From NCBI RefSeq assembly GCF_036588685.1, contig NC_086381.1, positions 48,049,431 to 48,113,430 of the forward strand: a stretch of 64,000 nucleotides of DNA, written 5' to 3'. Below, one piece after another: positions 47,652 through 58,801 of the stretch. The stretch's first letter is position 1. Each line of letters starts with the position of its first letter. Below the pieces are notes generated by a model that saw only the letters and a program-made list of their open reading frames with translations, was not told where the DNA came from and did no database searches. Source of the stretch: Mytilus trossulus. Lineage: Eukaryota; Mollusca; Bivalvia; Mytilida; Mytilidae. The position numbers and the translations under genes were made by a program.

Positions 47652-48282
47652 TTAAGGGCATACGATACAGTTACAGGGGAGGTAATGACGTTGCTAACGT
47701 AAAATGTTATTTTCGCGACGTCAAACTGTGATATATCGGGAAAAGATGCATTTTTCGACTGATTTTTATCATTCAAACTGATTTAATTTGAAAACGAGTT
47801 CATGGACCCCTATTTTTCAAAACGGCGGTTTGTTTCATTTTGCAGGGAGGTTATATGACTCAAATTTTATAAAACTGTAAATAGAGGATTTTTTTTAATT
47901 TTGATAAACATGCAGTAAAAAATGACGTTTTTTCCTCAATTCATGAATATTTGATAAATATGAGTTATTTCTGAATAAAAATTTGCATATTTTTTAAGGA
48001 GAGTTGACTTATGAAATACAGAAATTACCGATTATTTAACAAAAATCAATTTGTGTTTATCTTTTATAACAAAAAAGTTATGTCTTTCTTGCAAAAAGAA
48101 ATTCCAGCCACAAATCTGAATTTTGAGCAAATACACAAAATTTCGACCACATTTTACTAAAAAAGTAGCACATGAAGGTATATTTTTTATACATATTTGA
48201 TTTAATCAGGTAAAAAATAGCCTATATGCAAATTTTCATGAACTTGTAAATACAGAATCAAAACTGTATCGTATGCCCTTAA
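47652..48282. mobile_element. MITE flanked by TTAA with 17 bp terminal inverted repeats
   Basis: Left end TTAA-GGGCATACGATACAGTT, right end AACTGTATCGTATGCCC-TTAA: perfect inverted repeats and TTAA on both sides. About 630 bp, no open frame of note. TTAA duplication is typical of piggyBac-type transposition, but the GGG start is unlike the usual CCC of that superfamily. Confidence 0.85.
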
Positions 48283-48582
48283 TCAGTATCATTATATTAA
48301 ACTGACTTAAACTGTTTTATACTTATTTGTACACAGTGATGAACCAGTTGGCTAGAAATTCAAGTAAATAATAATTAATATAAAACGCGATCACCTTTTT
48401 ATCCCTAATTTTAACAATCAAATCCAATCTTAAAATATACAGAGGGATACAATATACATTTTTTTTTTCATGAATAACCAAACATCCAGAAATGCTGGAG
48501 GTGTGGAGGTGAAGCAAACATAGATACAACTTTTTATGTTGTTTTTTTTTTTACAAGGTAGAAAATAATGTCAATGAGCTGG

Positions 48583-48760
48583 GTTTACGTTGCGGTCAAT
48601 ACCATAGCGGCTACATAGGGCTACGTAGATTTATAACTTTTGGACGTGTAGCTAGCCTAGATGCTACATAGGTATTGATAGAAACTAGGCTAGTACTCGT
48701 GCAGTAGACAAAATAACTACATAGCACTACGTAGCCTCTACGATATTGAACGCAACCTAG
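48583..48760. repeat. Inverted-repeat element rich in CTACGTAG / CTACATAG
   Basis: Left arm GTTGCGGTCAATACCATAGC then GGCTACATAGGGCTACGTAG; the right arm is the imperfect inverse (CTACATAGCACTACGTAGCC ... GATATTGAACGCAACCTAG). Short CTAC(G/A)TAG palindromes recur inside. Confidence 0.65.
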
Positions 48761-49932
48761 ATTAACAAAAACAGTCAGCTGGTCCGAGACCACAATTGTC
48801 GTCCCTTGATTTTAGTTGTGTCCCTAGTGTTAACAGTGGGTTACTTGCCAATAATTTTTATACCACTTCCAAATTTATTTCTCCATGTTTAATGCCTCAA
48901 ATTGTAAGTAGGGGGTGAAATTACACCGTAAACAAAATTTGGGTCCAGAATTTTACAAGAAAGTAGTGATTTGGTCCAGCTGAAAAAGGTTAAAAATTAG
49001 AACTTCGGATTCTGTCAAAAGATTTCAAGACACCCTAAACACAAAATTGTCCATATTTTGAGTTAAAGGCGATGAAGCTTTCTATAATTTTGATATAATT
49101 TGTATCAAAAGTAGTACAACACACTGTAAAAATTTCATTGAGAAAGTGCAAGTGGGATTTTTTTAATTTTCATTTATGTTCTAAAAGAAATGAACTACGA
49201 ATTAATTGTGTTCTCGGACCAGCTAATCAGAAGACGTGTTACATTCATAATTATTGTTTTAAGGAATGTAATCGGTTTTTTTTTCTGTTTTTTTCCGCAA
49301 TCGAAAGAAACACAACAGATATGCCCTATCTCAATTCTCAATACAGATTACTCAATTAAAGTGATTGCACAACAGATCAACAGGATAACATGATCATTGA
49401 AATTAATGACGGTCCGGTACATTATTTGGAAACCAGGATCACAACGAGCTCGTTACATTAACACGTTTCACATGGTCATATTTTCATTGGACTTTATTCT
49501 ACTTCTTACTGTTTGTATGTTTAATATTTATGACCTCTGGAAACAAGTATTTAAATTTAAAAAAAAACAGTAATGTAATGTTTGTCGCTGGACCGGTTAA
49601 AGGGATTGAGTGTGTGAGACGAGAGGTCGGTAATGACTGCAAGTACATGTAAGGGAGACAGAGAGACACCTGCTAGTGATATAAATAGACTACTAGAGCA
49701 TGTTTATTCTGCGACATATTCCTAAGAGTAAAGGCTAAAATGCTGTATATATTTGCACCTTACATTTAATAAAAAAAAAAACGTATATTTAGCAGTTTTC
49801 TTAATATCAATATAAATGAAATTCCCCATTTTAACACGAGGTCCCGCAATAAAGTGCACAGGTGAATTAAATAAAAAAAATTAATAAAAATCGTGTTTTC
49901 ATTATCCTAGCTAAAAAATGTAATTATAAGTA

Positions 49933-50080
49933 TTGAATGCTTTTTTTTTGTAACTTTATAGGGTTGTAAAAGCGTTGACCGTGTGCACATTTTTAGAATG
50001 AAGCACTTTCGCGCTTCATACAAAATGTACTTCGGTCAACGCTTTTACACCCCAATAAATTTACAAAAAGAAGCATTCAA
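49933..50080. repeat. Foldback hairpin, arms of about 70 bp
   Basis: Left arm TTGAATGCTTTTTTTTTGTA ... GTAAAAGCGTTGACC; right arm GGTCAACGCTTTTACACCCC ... AAAAAGAAGCATTCAA. The apex is GAAGCACTTTCGCGCTTC, itself a palindrome. Confidence 0.8.
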
Positions 50081-50270
50081 TTCTTAAATGCAAAACCTTT
50101 GCGTTATAACGCAAACATTTGTTTTATCTTATTTCTTATTTAAGATTCAAAGGAAACAGTAGTTATTAATGGAGGAGGCTGTATATATTAAAATCTATCA
50201 CCTTTGTAGTCATTGCAAAGTAAAATGCTTGAATAATTAGATCATATCAATGACTAAAAGAGAGCAGATT

Positions 50271-50822
50271 GTCTTTCAATGTCCATAAAATTCAACTAAA
50301 TCATATATATAAAGGTTGTATCAGAGGGATTTCGAAAAATACTGTCAACTTCGATATCTACGGAGGGCTTAGATTGTCACTTTTTAGCTAAATATTGTCA
50401 AAATTTTAGAACAAAGGACACAGAGCAATGGTGAGAGCCCCCTGATCTCTCAATCTTTCTAATATTATGTAAACATTTAGTAAATAGGTACATACAAACG
50501 TGACTAAAAGGAATTTGGGAACACTTCCTGTCTCCTATGTATACGGAGCGCCCAATGTGCCAGTTGGATATTCAAAATTTATAGTGAAAATCTACCTGAG
50601 ATCGCTTAAATGAGGGCGAGACCCCCCTGGTCTTTCAATGTCCATAAATTCAACTAAATCATAGACTCTGTATATATAAAGGTTGTGTTAGAGGGATTTC
50701 CAAGAAAAATGTCATCTTCGATATCTATGGAGGGCTTAGATTGTCACTTTTAAGCTAAATATTGTCAAAACGTAAGAACAAAGGGCACAGGGCAATAGTG
50801 AGAGCCCCCTGATCTCGCAATC
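50271..50822 (+). repeat. 359 bp tandem duplication
   Basis: Copies start at 50271 and 50630 (GTCTTTCAATGTCCATAAA). They share TCGATATCTACGGAGGGCTT, AGATTGTCACTTTTTAGCTA, AATATTGTCAAAA and GTGAGAGCCCCCTGATCTC. Between them is a diverged half unit (GTATACGGAGCGCCC, GGGCGAGACCCCCCTGG), so the ancestral unit may be about 180 bp. Confidence 0.8.
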
Positions 50823-52149
50823 AGACTCACCAGTGCCCTGTGCCCTGACGTACTATACCTAGTTTATTGAGATCTATTGAGTGTGTGTGTGCGATGAAAT
50901 GGAATAGCCTAACCAATGACAAACTACAAACAAATAGACGGACGACAGAACAACCATAGCTACTACAACACTACCATCGCTTTATAAGGTACAGGCGGCA
51001 CCAACCATGAATACATACGTATGTAAAAGATCATCCGTGTTGAGCTAAATATGTTAACATTTCCTTTTGTCTTTGAAATTGCAGTTTAAATAAATCCAAC
51101 GATTTCCATAACCTACAAGAATAGCAGGAACACAAAATAATTATGCTTACAGTTCCTCAGAGTATAGCCACTACATATTAACAGCGGCTTATCCATACAA
51201 AAAAATAAACGTGCCCACATAGATAGACAACAACGAACAGCGAATTGACCTGACATGGTATAAGCGCACTATGAGTTTTAATGTGTTTAAACATCCTTTT
51301 GACGATGATATGCCATCCTGTCAAACAATTAATACAAACAGTAACATTCTGCACAGTCCAGCTACGCAAATCATTTTTTTTTAAATAAATGAAAGACGGC
51401 TCATAATTTGAATAGCAAGATCAAAAGACATTACAACTGACATATTACATATACATGTAAAACTATATGGTAAAGTGTCAAGATTATTATCCATTTTACT
51501 CACCCACCAAGCTGACAGAACTAAGACATATTTAGACGATTTAACTACTGGACTTTCAGCGATCAGATATAGCGGCTATTAGAAAATGTGTTTTTCTTTC
51601 TTTTACTCGCTTTGTTTAAAATTGACAGAATTGATTTTAAATCAAGTTACCATTGACGCTAAAGTAACATTTACTTAAATATCACGCGTGTAGCATGCCT
51701 TTCTTGAATCTTTTTTTTTCATAACTTAGTTCTATTTAATATGTAAGAAAGTAGGGCGAGAAACAATAACTTGAAGAAGGAAGCTAGTGATTGTTAATAT
51801 TTAAAAAGCATCAACAAATGGGTTGCAAATGTAATCTTGCAAAAGTTTGTGTAAGTTCATGTAAGGTTATTTAAACGGCAGAACAATGTATTGTTCGAGA
51901 AAAGGGAAATCCCTTGTTGTTTGAAGTGATCCTGTCGAATAACTATTAAAAGTATTATCTGTTATGTGCTTAGTTCAAAATGTAACATCCTGTCATATAC
52001 TATAATAGTATTGTTTGTTATGAAAATTTATTTTTTCAGGATTCACATGAATGTGCATGTATTTAGTGATAACGATGTTATAAAATACTGCCTGAGTCGT
52101 TTTCAGGTTTTAATGTTCCCGATTTTTTGTTTTGTTTTGTTCAATTCGG
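50823..52149. other. Intergenic, no supported feature
   Basis: AT-rich with no recognised repeat or gene. The 108-residue frame from 51966 is low complexity and overlaps the repeat at 52150. Confidence 0.5.
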
Positions 52150-52320
52150 TGCTTTGCTTTTGCACCACTTTGGTTTTCATTTGCGCCACAAACCATATTC
52201 AATTTGATACCTGTGTTACATTTCTTTGTACCTGTGAAATCATGGAAATGGCGCAAAAGAAGTTTTTATATTTTTGCGCAAATGCAGTATAACCTTGTGG
52301 CGCAAATGCAAGATTTTAAA
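52150..52320. repeat. Inverted-repeat element with TTTGCGCCA / TGGCGCAAA units
   Basis: Left side CTTTTGCACCACTTTGGTTT and CATTTGCGCCACAAACC; right side TGGCGCAAAAG, TTTGCGCAAATGCAGTATAA and TGTGGCGCAAATGCAAG in inverse orientation. Confidence 0.6.
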
Positions 52321-52475
52321 ACTTTGGCACAAATACAATGCGCACGTTCAATTTCTCGCAAGTTATGTCCTCTCTGTTGTGTATACCCAATATCTATGAA
52401 CTATTGTTCAATTAATTTAATACTCAAAAGTAACATGTATATGAGTGGCCGTTCATGTCATTTGCGCGATTATAT

Positions 52476-52718
52476 ACGCGTATATAATTTTCAACGCGTA
52501 TATATACGCGTATATTGTGGTTTTCAACGCGTATATTGTGGTTTTCAACGCGTATATTATCGTTTTATACGCGTATATTGTTAAAATAAACACTTTTATA
52601 CTTTATTCCAATTTATTTATCATATACGCGTTAATATACGCGTTATTTGCATAAATATACGCGTTAATAAACGCGTTAATTGTGTTAATATACGCGTATG
52701 AAATCATTATATACGCGT
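52476..52718. repeat. Cluster of twelve ACGCGT palindromes, arranged as an inverted repeat
   Basis: ACGCGT at 52476, 52494, 52506, 52527, 52548, 52569, 52626, 52638, 52659, 52671, 52692 and 52713. The left half uses AACGCGTATA (a 21 bp unit with TTGTGGTTTTC repeats), the right half its inverse TATACGCGTTAAT, with an AT-rich spacer 52575-52622. Confidence 0.85.
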
Positions 52719-52947
52719 TAATAAACATTCGTTTGTCTTATTGTTTTAACCAATGAAAGCTGTGTAAACGAAATTCGGGGTATTCATATTTTAAGGTAGG
52801 GAAATCGGGCTTTGTGTTTATTGGGATGACAATTTTCCTTAAATTCGGCAAAAACGGCGAACCCTACAGTGATTAATTGAAACACAAACTGGGTGAATTT
52901 TTAAAAGATATGTTTTACCTGTTAGTAACAGAAGAAAAATACAGATA

Positions 52948-52968
52948 CCCCCCCCCCCCCCCCCCCCC
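52948..52968. repeat. Poly(C) run of 21, followed by CAA-rich tract
   Basis: 21 consecutive C, then A-rich DNA with repeated AACAAC/AAAAACAAC units to about 53027. The run length may be inaccurate. Confidence 0.85.
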
Positions 52969-53027
52969 TAAAAAAAACAACAACAAAAACAACAAAAACA
53001 ACAAAAAAACCAACAACAACAAAACAG

Positions 53028-53639
53028 CGATCTCTGATCAACTAAAAAGAAATTTAATTTGAAGACGAAGCATAATTTCCACGTTGTGACGGCCGTTCAC
53101 AGTTTCAACATTTTCAGGACTTGTTTCAGGCACACAAAACATGCGACGGGGTTTTACTAATCTAATTAGGTATAACAGAAACTGCCTTATACATGTTCCT
53201 AGCGAAATTTAAAAAGAATCAATTTAGTACGAAACAAAAAAAAAAGATTATTCGTTTTTCCTTGACAAATCTTTGAAGAAACAGCGAAACAATTTCTGAC
53301 CCGTAGACAACATAATAAAATAAAGCAATGACATACAAAACCAACGATACTTAATCAACACAGATCCCTTTAAACTCTATAATATTGTTAAGCAATTCCC
53401 GCTTACCGCAAGAAACTCAGAAGTAATTTTCGAGAACAGGGGAATGGCTCTACGATTAAAAGAACAACGTCTGTTGTTTAAAAATAACTATTGCACTGAA
53501 AACTATTTGCAAAATATTACATCTTTAATGCTAAATTTAGATGTGGGATAGCTCCACTAAAACTAGAAACTGGAAGATATGAAAAGAAAGAAGTCCACGA
53601 GAGGACATGTTTTAACTGTAGCTCTATTGTTAGTTTAAA
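53028..53639. other. Intergenic, no supported feature
   Basis: AT-rich DNA between the low-complexity tract and the LINE 3' end. Nothing is recognised. Confidence 0.5.
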
Positions 53640-56600
53640 CAATATTTATTCAGATAAATTCATCATGATACGATATAATACAAATATATTCAGGATTCAG
53701 AAACAAGCAATTTGCTTTTACAAATCTGTCTCCTTTACAAAGATAATACACTTATTGAACAATTATTATACATAAAATATATAACTGGCATGCTCTGTAA
53801 TAAATATACGAAAGAAGAATAAGAAGGAAAAAAAATTATTGAGAAAAAAACAAAAAATAAATAAAAATAAACATGAATTATTGTACTGTATACAGTGTGA
53901 AATGCTTTGGTTCCTAATGAATGACGAAGCATTAACATCAAGGGTTAAAACGTTTACTTTTAATAATATATTTCTGCACCAAACTAAATAAAAGACTATT
54001 TTGCTCATCTGAGAGTACCGTTGATCCAAAAAGCAAAGTTGTTGTGTTAACTTGGACAGGAAGAACTGAAACAGAATCTAATAGTTCTTGTCTTAGATTA
54101 GTATATAAAGGGCAAGATAACAGGAAGTGAGAATTTGTTTCTACATCACCACAACGACAATTTGGAGAGTCTACTAAGTTACGAAGGAAAAGGTGAGAAT
54201 TCAATGAACTTGAATCCATTCTTAAGCGAGCATGAAGAATTTGACCAAAACGATGTCCTATATAATTATACGCTGGGATCTTACTATTTTGGGTACTAAT
54301 TTGTTTTTTGAATAATGATAGAGATTCACATTTTCTTATGTTTAAGTTAAGAGTGTTCCATAGTTTTGTTGTTGCAGGGATGAAATATTCAGAATATAAA
54401 CGGGTCCGTGTGTTGACTTGTGAAATATTATTTCTCTGTCTTGTATTATGATCATGCCTACTGCCTACTGAATCAGGTAATAAGTCTCTTAAATACTCTG
54501 GAGTTTTATTATTCAAAATTTTGTGATACTGAGTTAGTCTGTGATTGCGTCGTCTTTCAGATAATTTTTCCCATCGAGTTTCAACATATAAATTGTTTAT
54601 ACTGGTAAGTTTAGTACCCCCCGTGACGATACGCGCTGCGTCAAGCTGAATACTTTCAAGTTTAGCAATCAAATTCTGATTTTGAGAGTCCCAAACGACA
54701 TCGGCATATTCAAGAATTGGGCGAACAAATGATATATAAATTTTTTCAAGTGTAAATCTATCAAGGACATTTTTCATTTTTCTCATTATATTTATTCTTT
54801 TGTAAGATTTAGAAACTATATATTCAATATGATCGTTCCAGGATCCGTTATTAGAAAAGAGGACACCTAGATGTTTGTGTTTACTTACTGTTTGTAACTC
54901 TTGGGTGTTCATATTTAATGGAGGATGAAAGGGTCTATTTATTTTTTTTGAAATTATCATACTTTCAGTTTTTTGGGCACTAAAGTTCACAAGCCATTTT
55001 TTGGACCAATTATAAATCTTATCTAGACCATCATTTAAAATTTTAGCTGTTTCTGTTGGATTGTCAACCATAATATATAATGATGTGTAATCTGCGAATA
55101 GCTTAATTTGAGCTTGAATATCTTCTACAATATCGTTTATAAATATCAAAAATAGGAGAGGGCCTAGAATGGACCCTTGTGGGACGCCTGCATTTACAGG
55201 TAACCATCCAGAACTTGAACCGTTAATAACCACCCGCTGGACTCTATTTGTAAGATAATTTTCAAACCACCTTAGTAAAGAACCCGATATACCCGCTTGT
55301 TGAAGTTTAAATAGCAGTCCCTTATGCCAGACTCGATCAAATGCTTTACTTATATCACAGAATACTACCCTTATTTCTTTACCGCTATCTAAAGCCTTCC
55401 CAAAATCATTCGAAATGTTAATTAATTGATTAACCGCTGAATCCCCCCGTGTAAAGCCCGACTGATTTTTCGTTAAAATATTATTGCGCATAAAGTGATT
55501 GTAAACATGTTTGTATACACATCGTTCCATACACTTTGATATTACACTCAACAAGGAAATAGGTCTATAGTTTTTAACGTCATTCGGTTTATTATTTTTA
55601 TAAACTGGGGTAACATTTGCTCTTTTCCATTGATCTGGAAAAGTAGACGTACTTAACGATAAGTTAAATAGTTTACATAGTGGATACTTTAAAACAGAAG
55701 ATGCTTCTTTTAACAATTTTGGACTTGTGAGGTCAGGGCCAGAAGCTTTTGTGGGATTAACAATTTTCAATATATCTTCAACTTCAGTAACAGTAAGTTC
55801 TATATAACTAATATCATCACTAATATTATGAAGTTCTTCAGGTAACACAGCACTTGAATCATCAATATTTGACTGGGAAGAAAAAAATCGATTAAATTCA
55901 TTTGCCTTTTCGATTTCATCAAATATTAAGTTGTTATTAACCATTAAAGGAGGTATACTTGCGTCGTTCGTTTTTAATCCGGATATTTGTTTAACCGTTT
56001 TCCACCAGTTAGTAGTGGACGGGTTACTGTTCATGATTTTTTTAATTAAATTGTTGTTATAATCATCCTTCGATTTTCTTATTAAACTAGTAACTTCATT
56101 TCGTATTTTCTTAAATTTTGTCCACTCCGATGGGTTATTATATTTTTTAGCCTTTCTGTGGATTCTATTTTTTTTCCTTATCTTTTTTTTAACATCATTT
56201 GTTAACCATGGAGGTTCATTTTTACGAACAGTAATTATTTTATTAGGAATACATTTTTCAGCAGCTTCTATGATAGTTTTTGTTATTTCGGTTGTAAATT
56301 GTTCAACGTTGTTTAAGTTAATTACGGAATCCCATTTTTTTTCAGATAAAATGTTACGATATCTGTCATAGTCTCCTCGATCATATAGCCAAATTTTACG
56401 CTTAAAAGTTGTTTGACGACATTTTGGAAAGTTCAAAAGACTAATTATAGGACAGTGAAAACGTATTTGGTCTAATAAAGGTGGCCCGACTCCACTGTAA
56501 TTTATTATGTGAGCATCGTTTGTTATAAAAAGATCTAACAACGATGACGACGATTCAGTAAAATCTATCATTTGAGTAAGACTAAATTGGCTTAACAAAG

Positions 56601-57480
56601 GTGTAATTTTTGAATTAACAGGAGCTAGTTGGTTATCGTTAAAATCGCCTGTGGCCATTATGTAATTAATAGTATTATCATTAGACGCCATATCAAGAGA
56701 ATATTCAATTTTTCCCCAGATATCTGATCCACTATTAGGAGGAACATAAAAGGTCCCGAGCAAAGCCTTTTTATCTTTAAATTTAAATTCTAACCATGTT
56801 GCTTCCAAGCTTTCGCTTTCGAGGTCAATTCGACGTTGAACATGTATATCATTTTTTACATAAACAATTATCCCCCCTCCAACCTTGTGTGGACCTCTGT
56901 CACGACGGAATGGGTGCTGGTAATTTAGGATTTCAATAGATTCGTCGGTATGATTATTGTTCAACCATGTTTCACTAAACGCTAAAATGTCGAAATCAGA
57001 ATATTCAGCTTGAATCAGATCTATTTTCGGGGCTAGGCTTTGTACATTTAAGTGAAGAATTGAGACTGATTTTGAAGAAAGTTCACCGAAATCCGACATG
57101 TCAATTGAGTTAATTGAACTTTGAGAAGAATCGATATCGTCACTGGGGCCTGGATTTACCTCTATTCCTGCTAGGATAAGCAAAATTTGAATAACAAATA
57201 GTAAAAATAAAATAATAAATAATCTAAGATTAACATTTACACTTGTTGTTTTTTGTACATTTGAGTCTACATGTTTCATCTCTGAAGGTATTAGGCATAC
57301 GCCTAGTTGGTGCGACAACGTGAAAATTAAAATTGATAACACCAGTGCCTGTGAGACACTTTTACAAGTGAGAAATAAGTTGATACAGATAAAATCAATA
57401 TAATTTAGTCTTTGTTTGATGTTTTTGCCTGGTGAGTATTGGCCAACTCTCATACGATATAACTCGATTCCTACCCCCAT
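53640..57480 (-). mobile_element. APE-type non-LTR retrotransposon (LINE), nearly full length
   Basis: Minus-strand coding region 53938-57480 plus a 3' UTR of about 300 bp that ends near an AATAAA-containing tract at 53640-53655 (minus strand TCTGAATAAATATTG). Endonuclease followed by reverse transcriptase without RNase H suggests the Jockey/CR1 superfamily (tentative). The 5' boundary is unknown and could extend beyond 57480. Confidence 0.8.
53938..57480 (-). pseudogene. LINE ORF2: 2A-like motif, APE endonuclease, reverse transcriptase (catalytic Asp replaced)
   Basis: Intact frame of 1180 residues. A hydrophobic segment (about 85-104) leads into GIEVNPGP at 105-112, a 2A-like motif. The endonuclease spans about 138-355: LHLNVQSL, FSETWL, TGDFND (288-292) and HCPI, where the usual SDHxPI reads RFHCPI. 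The reverse transcriptase: NYRPISLLS, FCDISKAFD (D709), GVPQGSILGP (775-784) and FADYTSLY (795-802). The last should be FADDTSLY; Asp to Tyr at 798 (codon TAC at 55089-55087) removes a metal-binding residue, so this copy should be catalytically dead although its frame is open. The C-terminus has a CRCG ... HFLLSCPLY zinc-type motif. Base substitution G to T is the simplest cause. Confidence 0.85.
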
Positions 57481-58459
57481 GAGTTATGTTACATCTGGCT
57501 GAAACTGGTCAAACTGAGAGCGGCCATATACAAAGTTTAATAAACCATAGCATTTCATCTGTTTTGTGAAAAAAGTGAAAGTGAAAAATATGAAAAAAAT
57601 GTTAGAACTAAAATTGAATAACAATGTGTTGTATGCCTGAAGCAAAAGAAAAAGTATGCACATGTGCATGGATTTAACGAGTAGTTTGGAGGAATGCGTA
57701 TACACATGTATAAATGATTGGTGAATGGTACAACTTTATCTATACGTAGTAATTCAGTACAACTGTTAATACCAGCCGTGTCAAATCATCTCGATTTAAT
57801 TTGATTGCCTAATTGATTATTTGATCGCTGAGAGGGTATGTCTATACAATTTAAAATTTATAATAAGCATACACGTTTTAAGCAGTGCAATTCACTGTGC
57901 ATGTTGTTAAGGTTTGCGTGTATAAGATAAAATTTACAAATTAAAATTAAGATCTAGTTTTATTAGTTTGAAGTTAGCCATGAAAATTTCCTTACCATGG
58001 AATTTAACATCATGTAAAAACAACCGTTAGTTTTACCATTTTCACGCTTGAGTAATTAATTTTACTATGAGAGGTTGTGTTTTGAAAATCAATACGTTAA
58101 AATTTGTCACGTGACAAATCAGCGATCAAGGTAAGTATTCCCGTGTAATTTACAGGAATGCGGATGAATTACAAATTAGATGTATTATGTACAAGAATTG
58201 TGTAGCATATGATTGTAGTAAAATTTACAAAAAAAAATACATAAACAAGAGAAACAAACAAAAAAAAAAAGAAACAAAAGTCAATTGCAGACTATATGAC
58301 ATCACTATATTTAGTCAGAATACAGTTGTTTTTGCGAGATTCTGAAACAAGACTGTTAGTAGTCTAAAAAAAAATGTAGTAATATATACAAAAAAAAACA
58401 AATAAACATATTGTCAATATATATATATATATATATATGCAGTTTTATTCAAAGTTAAA
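57481..58459. other. Intergenic or LINE 5' UTR
   Basis: AT-rich. The part next to 57480 may be LINE 5' UTR. A (TA)n microsatellite lies at 58417-58438. No gene is recognised. Confidence 0.5.
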
Positions 58460-58789
58460 TCATGACATTTTGACACTCGTGTTTTCAGCTGATGTATTTG
58501 AAGATGCTCTCTCTGTTAATTCCTTCGCTTGTGCTTCCGCATATGTTATGAGTTGTGGTGGTGTGTACTCGCGTCTGTTTAGTTTGTTGTTGTAGTCTAG
58601 CCTATCAAGGAAGTCCATGGAACCAGGACAGCAGTATATCGATACAAAACGTAGGAACGCTGGCATTGTGTTGACAACATGGACTTGCATTTGATTGTCC
58701 TTTACATAAATTTTCCCATCAACTGTCCACGTGTCTCTTAGATGACGCTCAATACTGAGCTGTCTGGCTTTGTTGAAGATGAAATGCAT
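58460..58789 (-). pseudogene. Remnant of a retroelement ORF1-like protein (FP/L1 ORF1 C-terminal type)
   Basis: An open frame of 109 residues whose start resembles the C-terminal domain shared by FP-type and LINE ORF1-type proteins: ARQLSIERHLRDTWTVDGKI then YVKDN. In that family an aromatic-Thr-x-x-Gly-Lys-Ile turn is typical. The rest (CCPGSMDFLDRLD ...) is not recognised. It begins abruptly 12 bp from the oppositely oriented LINE fragment at 58802, suggesting truncation by insertion. It could also be an exon of an unknown gene. Confidence 0.4.
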
Positions 58790-58801
58790 GTCATTTAAAA
58801 A

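Larger units (their letters stand above)
48283..50270. other. Intergenic, hairpins only
   Basis: Contains the inverted-repeat structures at 48583-48760 and 49933-50080. Nothing else is supported. Overlapping open frames at 49138-49393 have no recognisable motif. Confidence 0.5.

Noticed and set aside
52445..52654. Repetitive protein frames (YAYI repeats) over the ACGCGT cluster
   Set aside because: The repeat is palindromic DNA, so it gives repetitive frames on any reading; no start context or splice sites support a gene.
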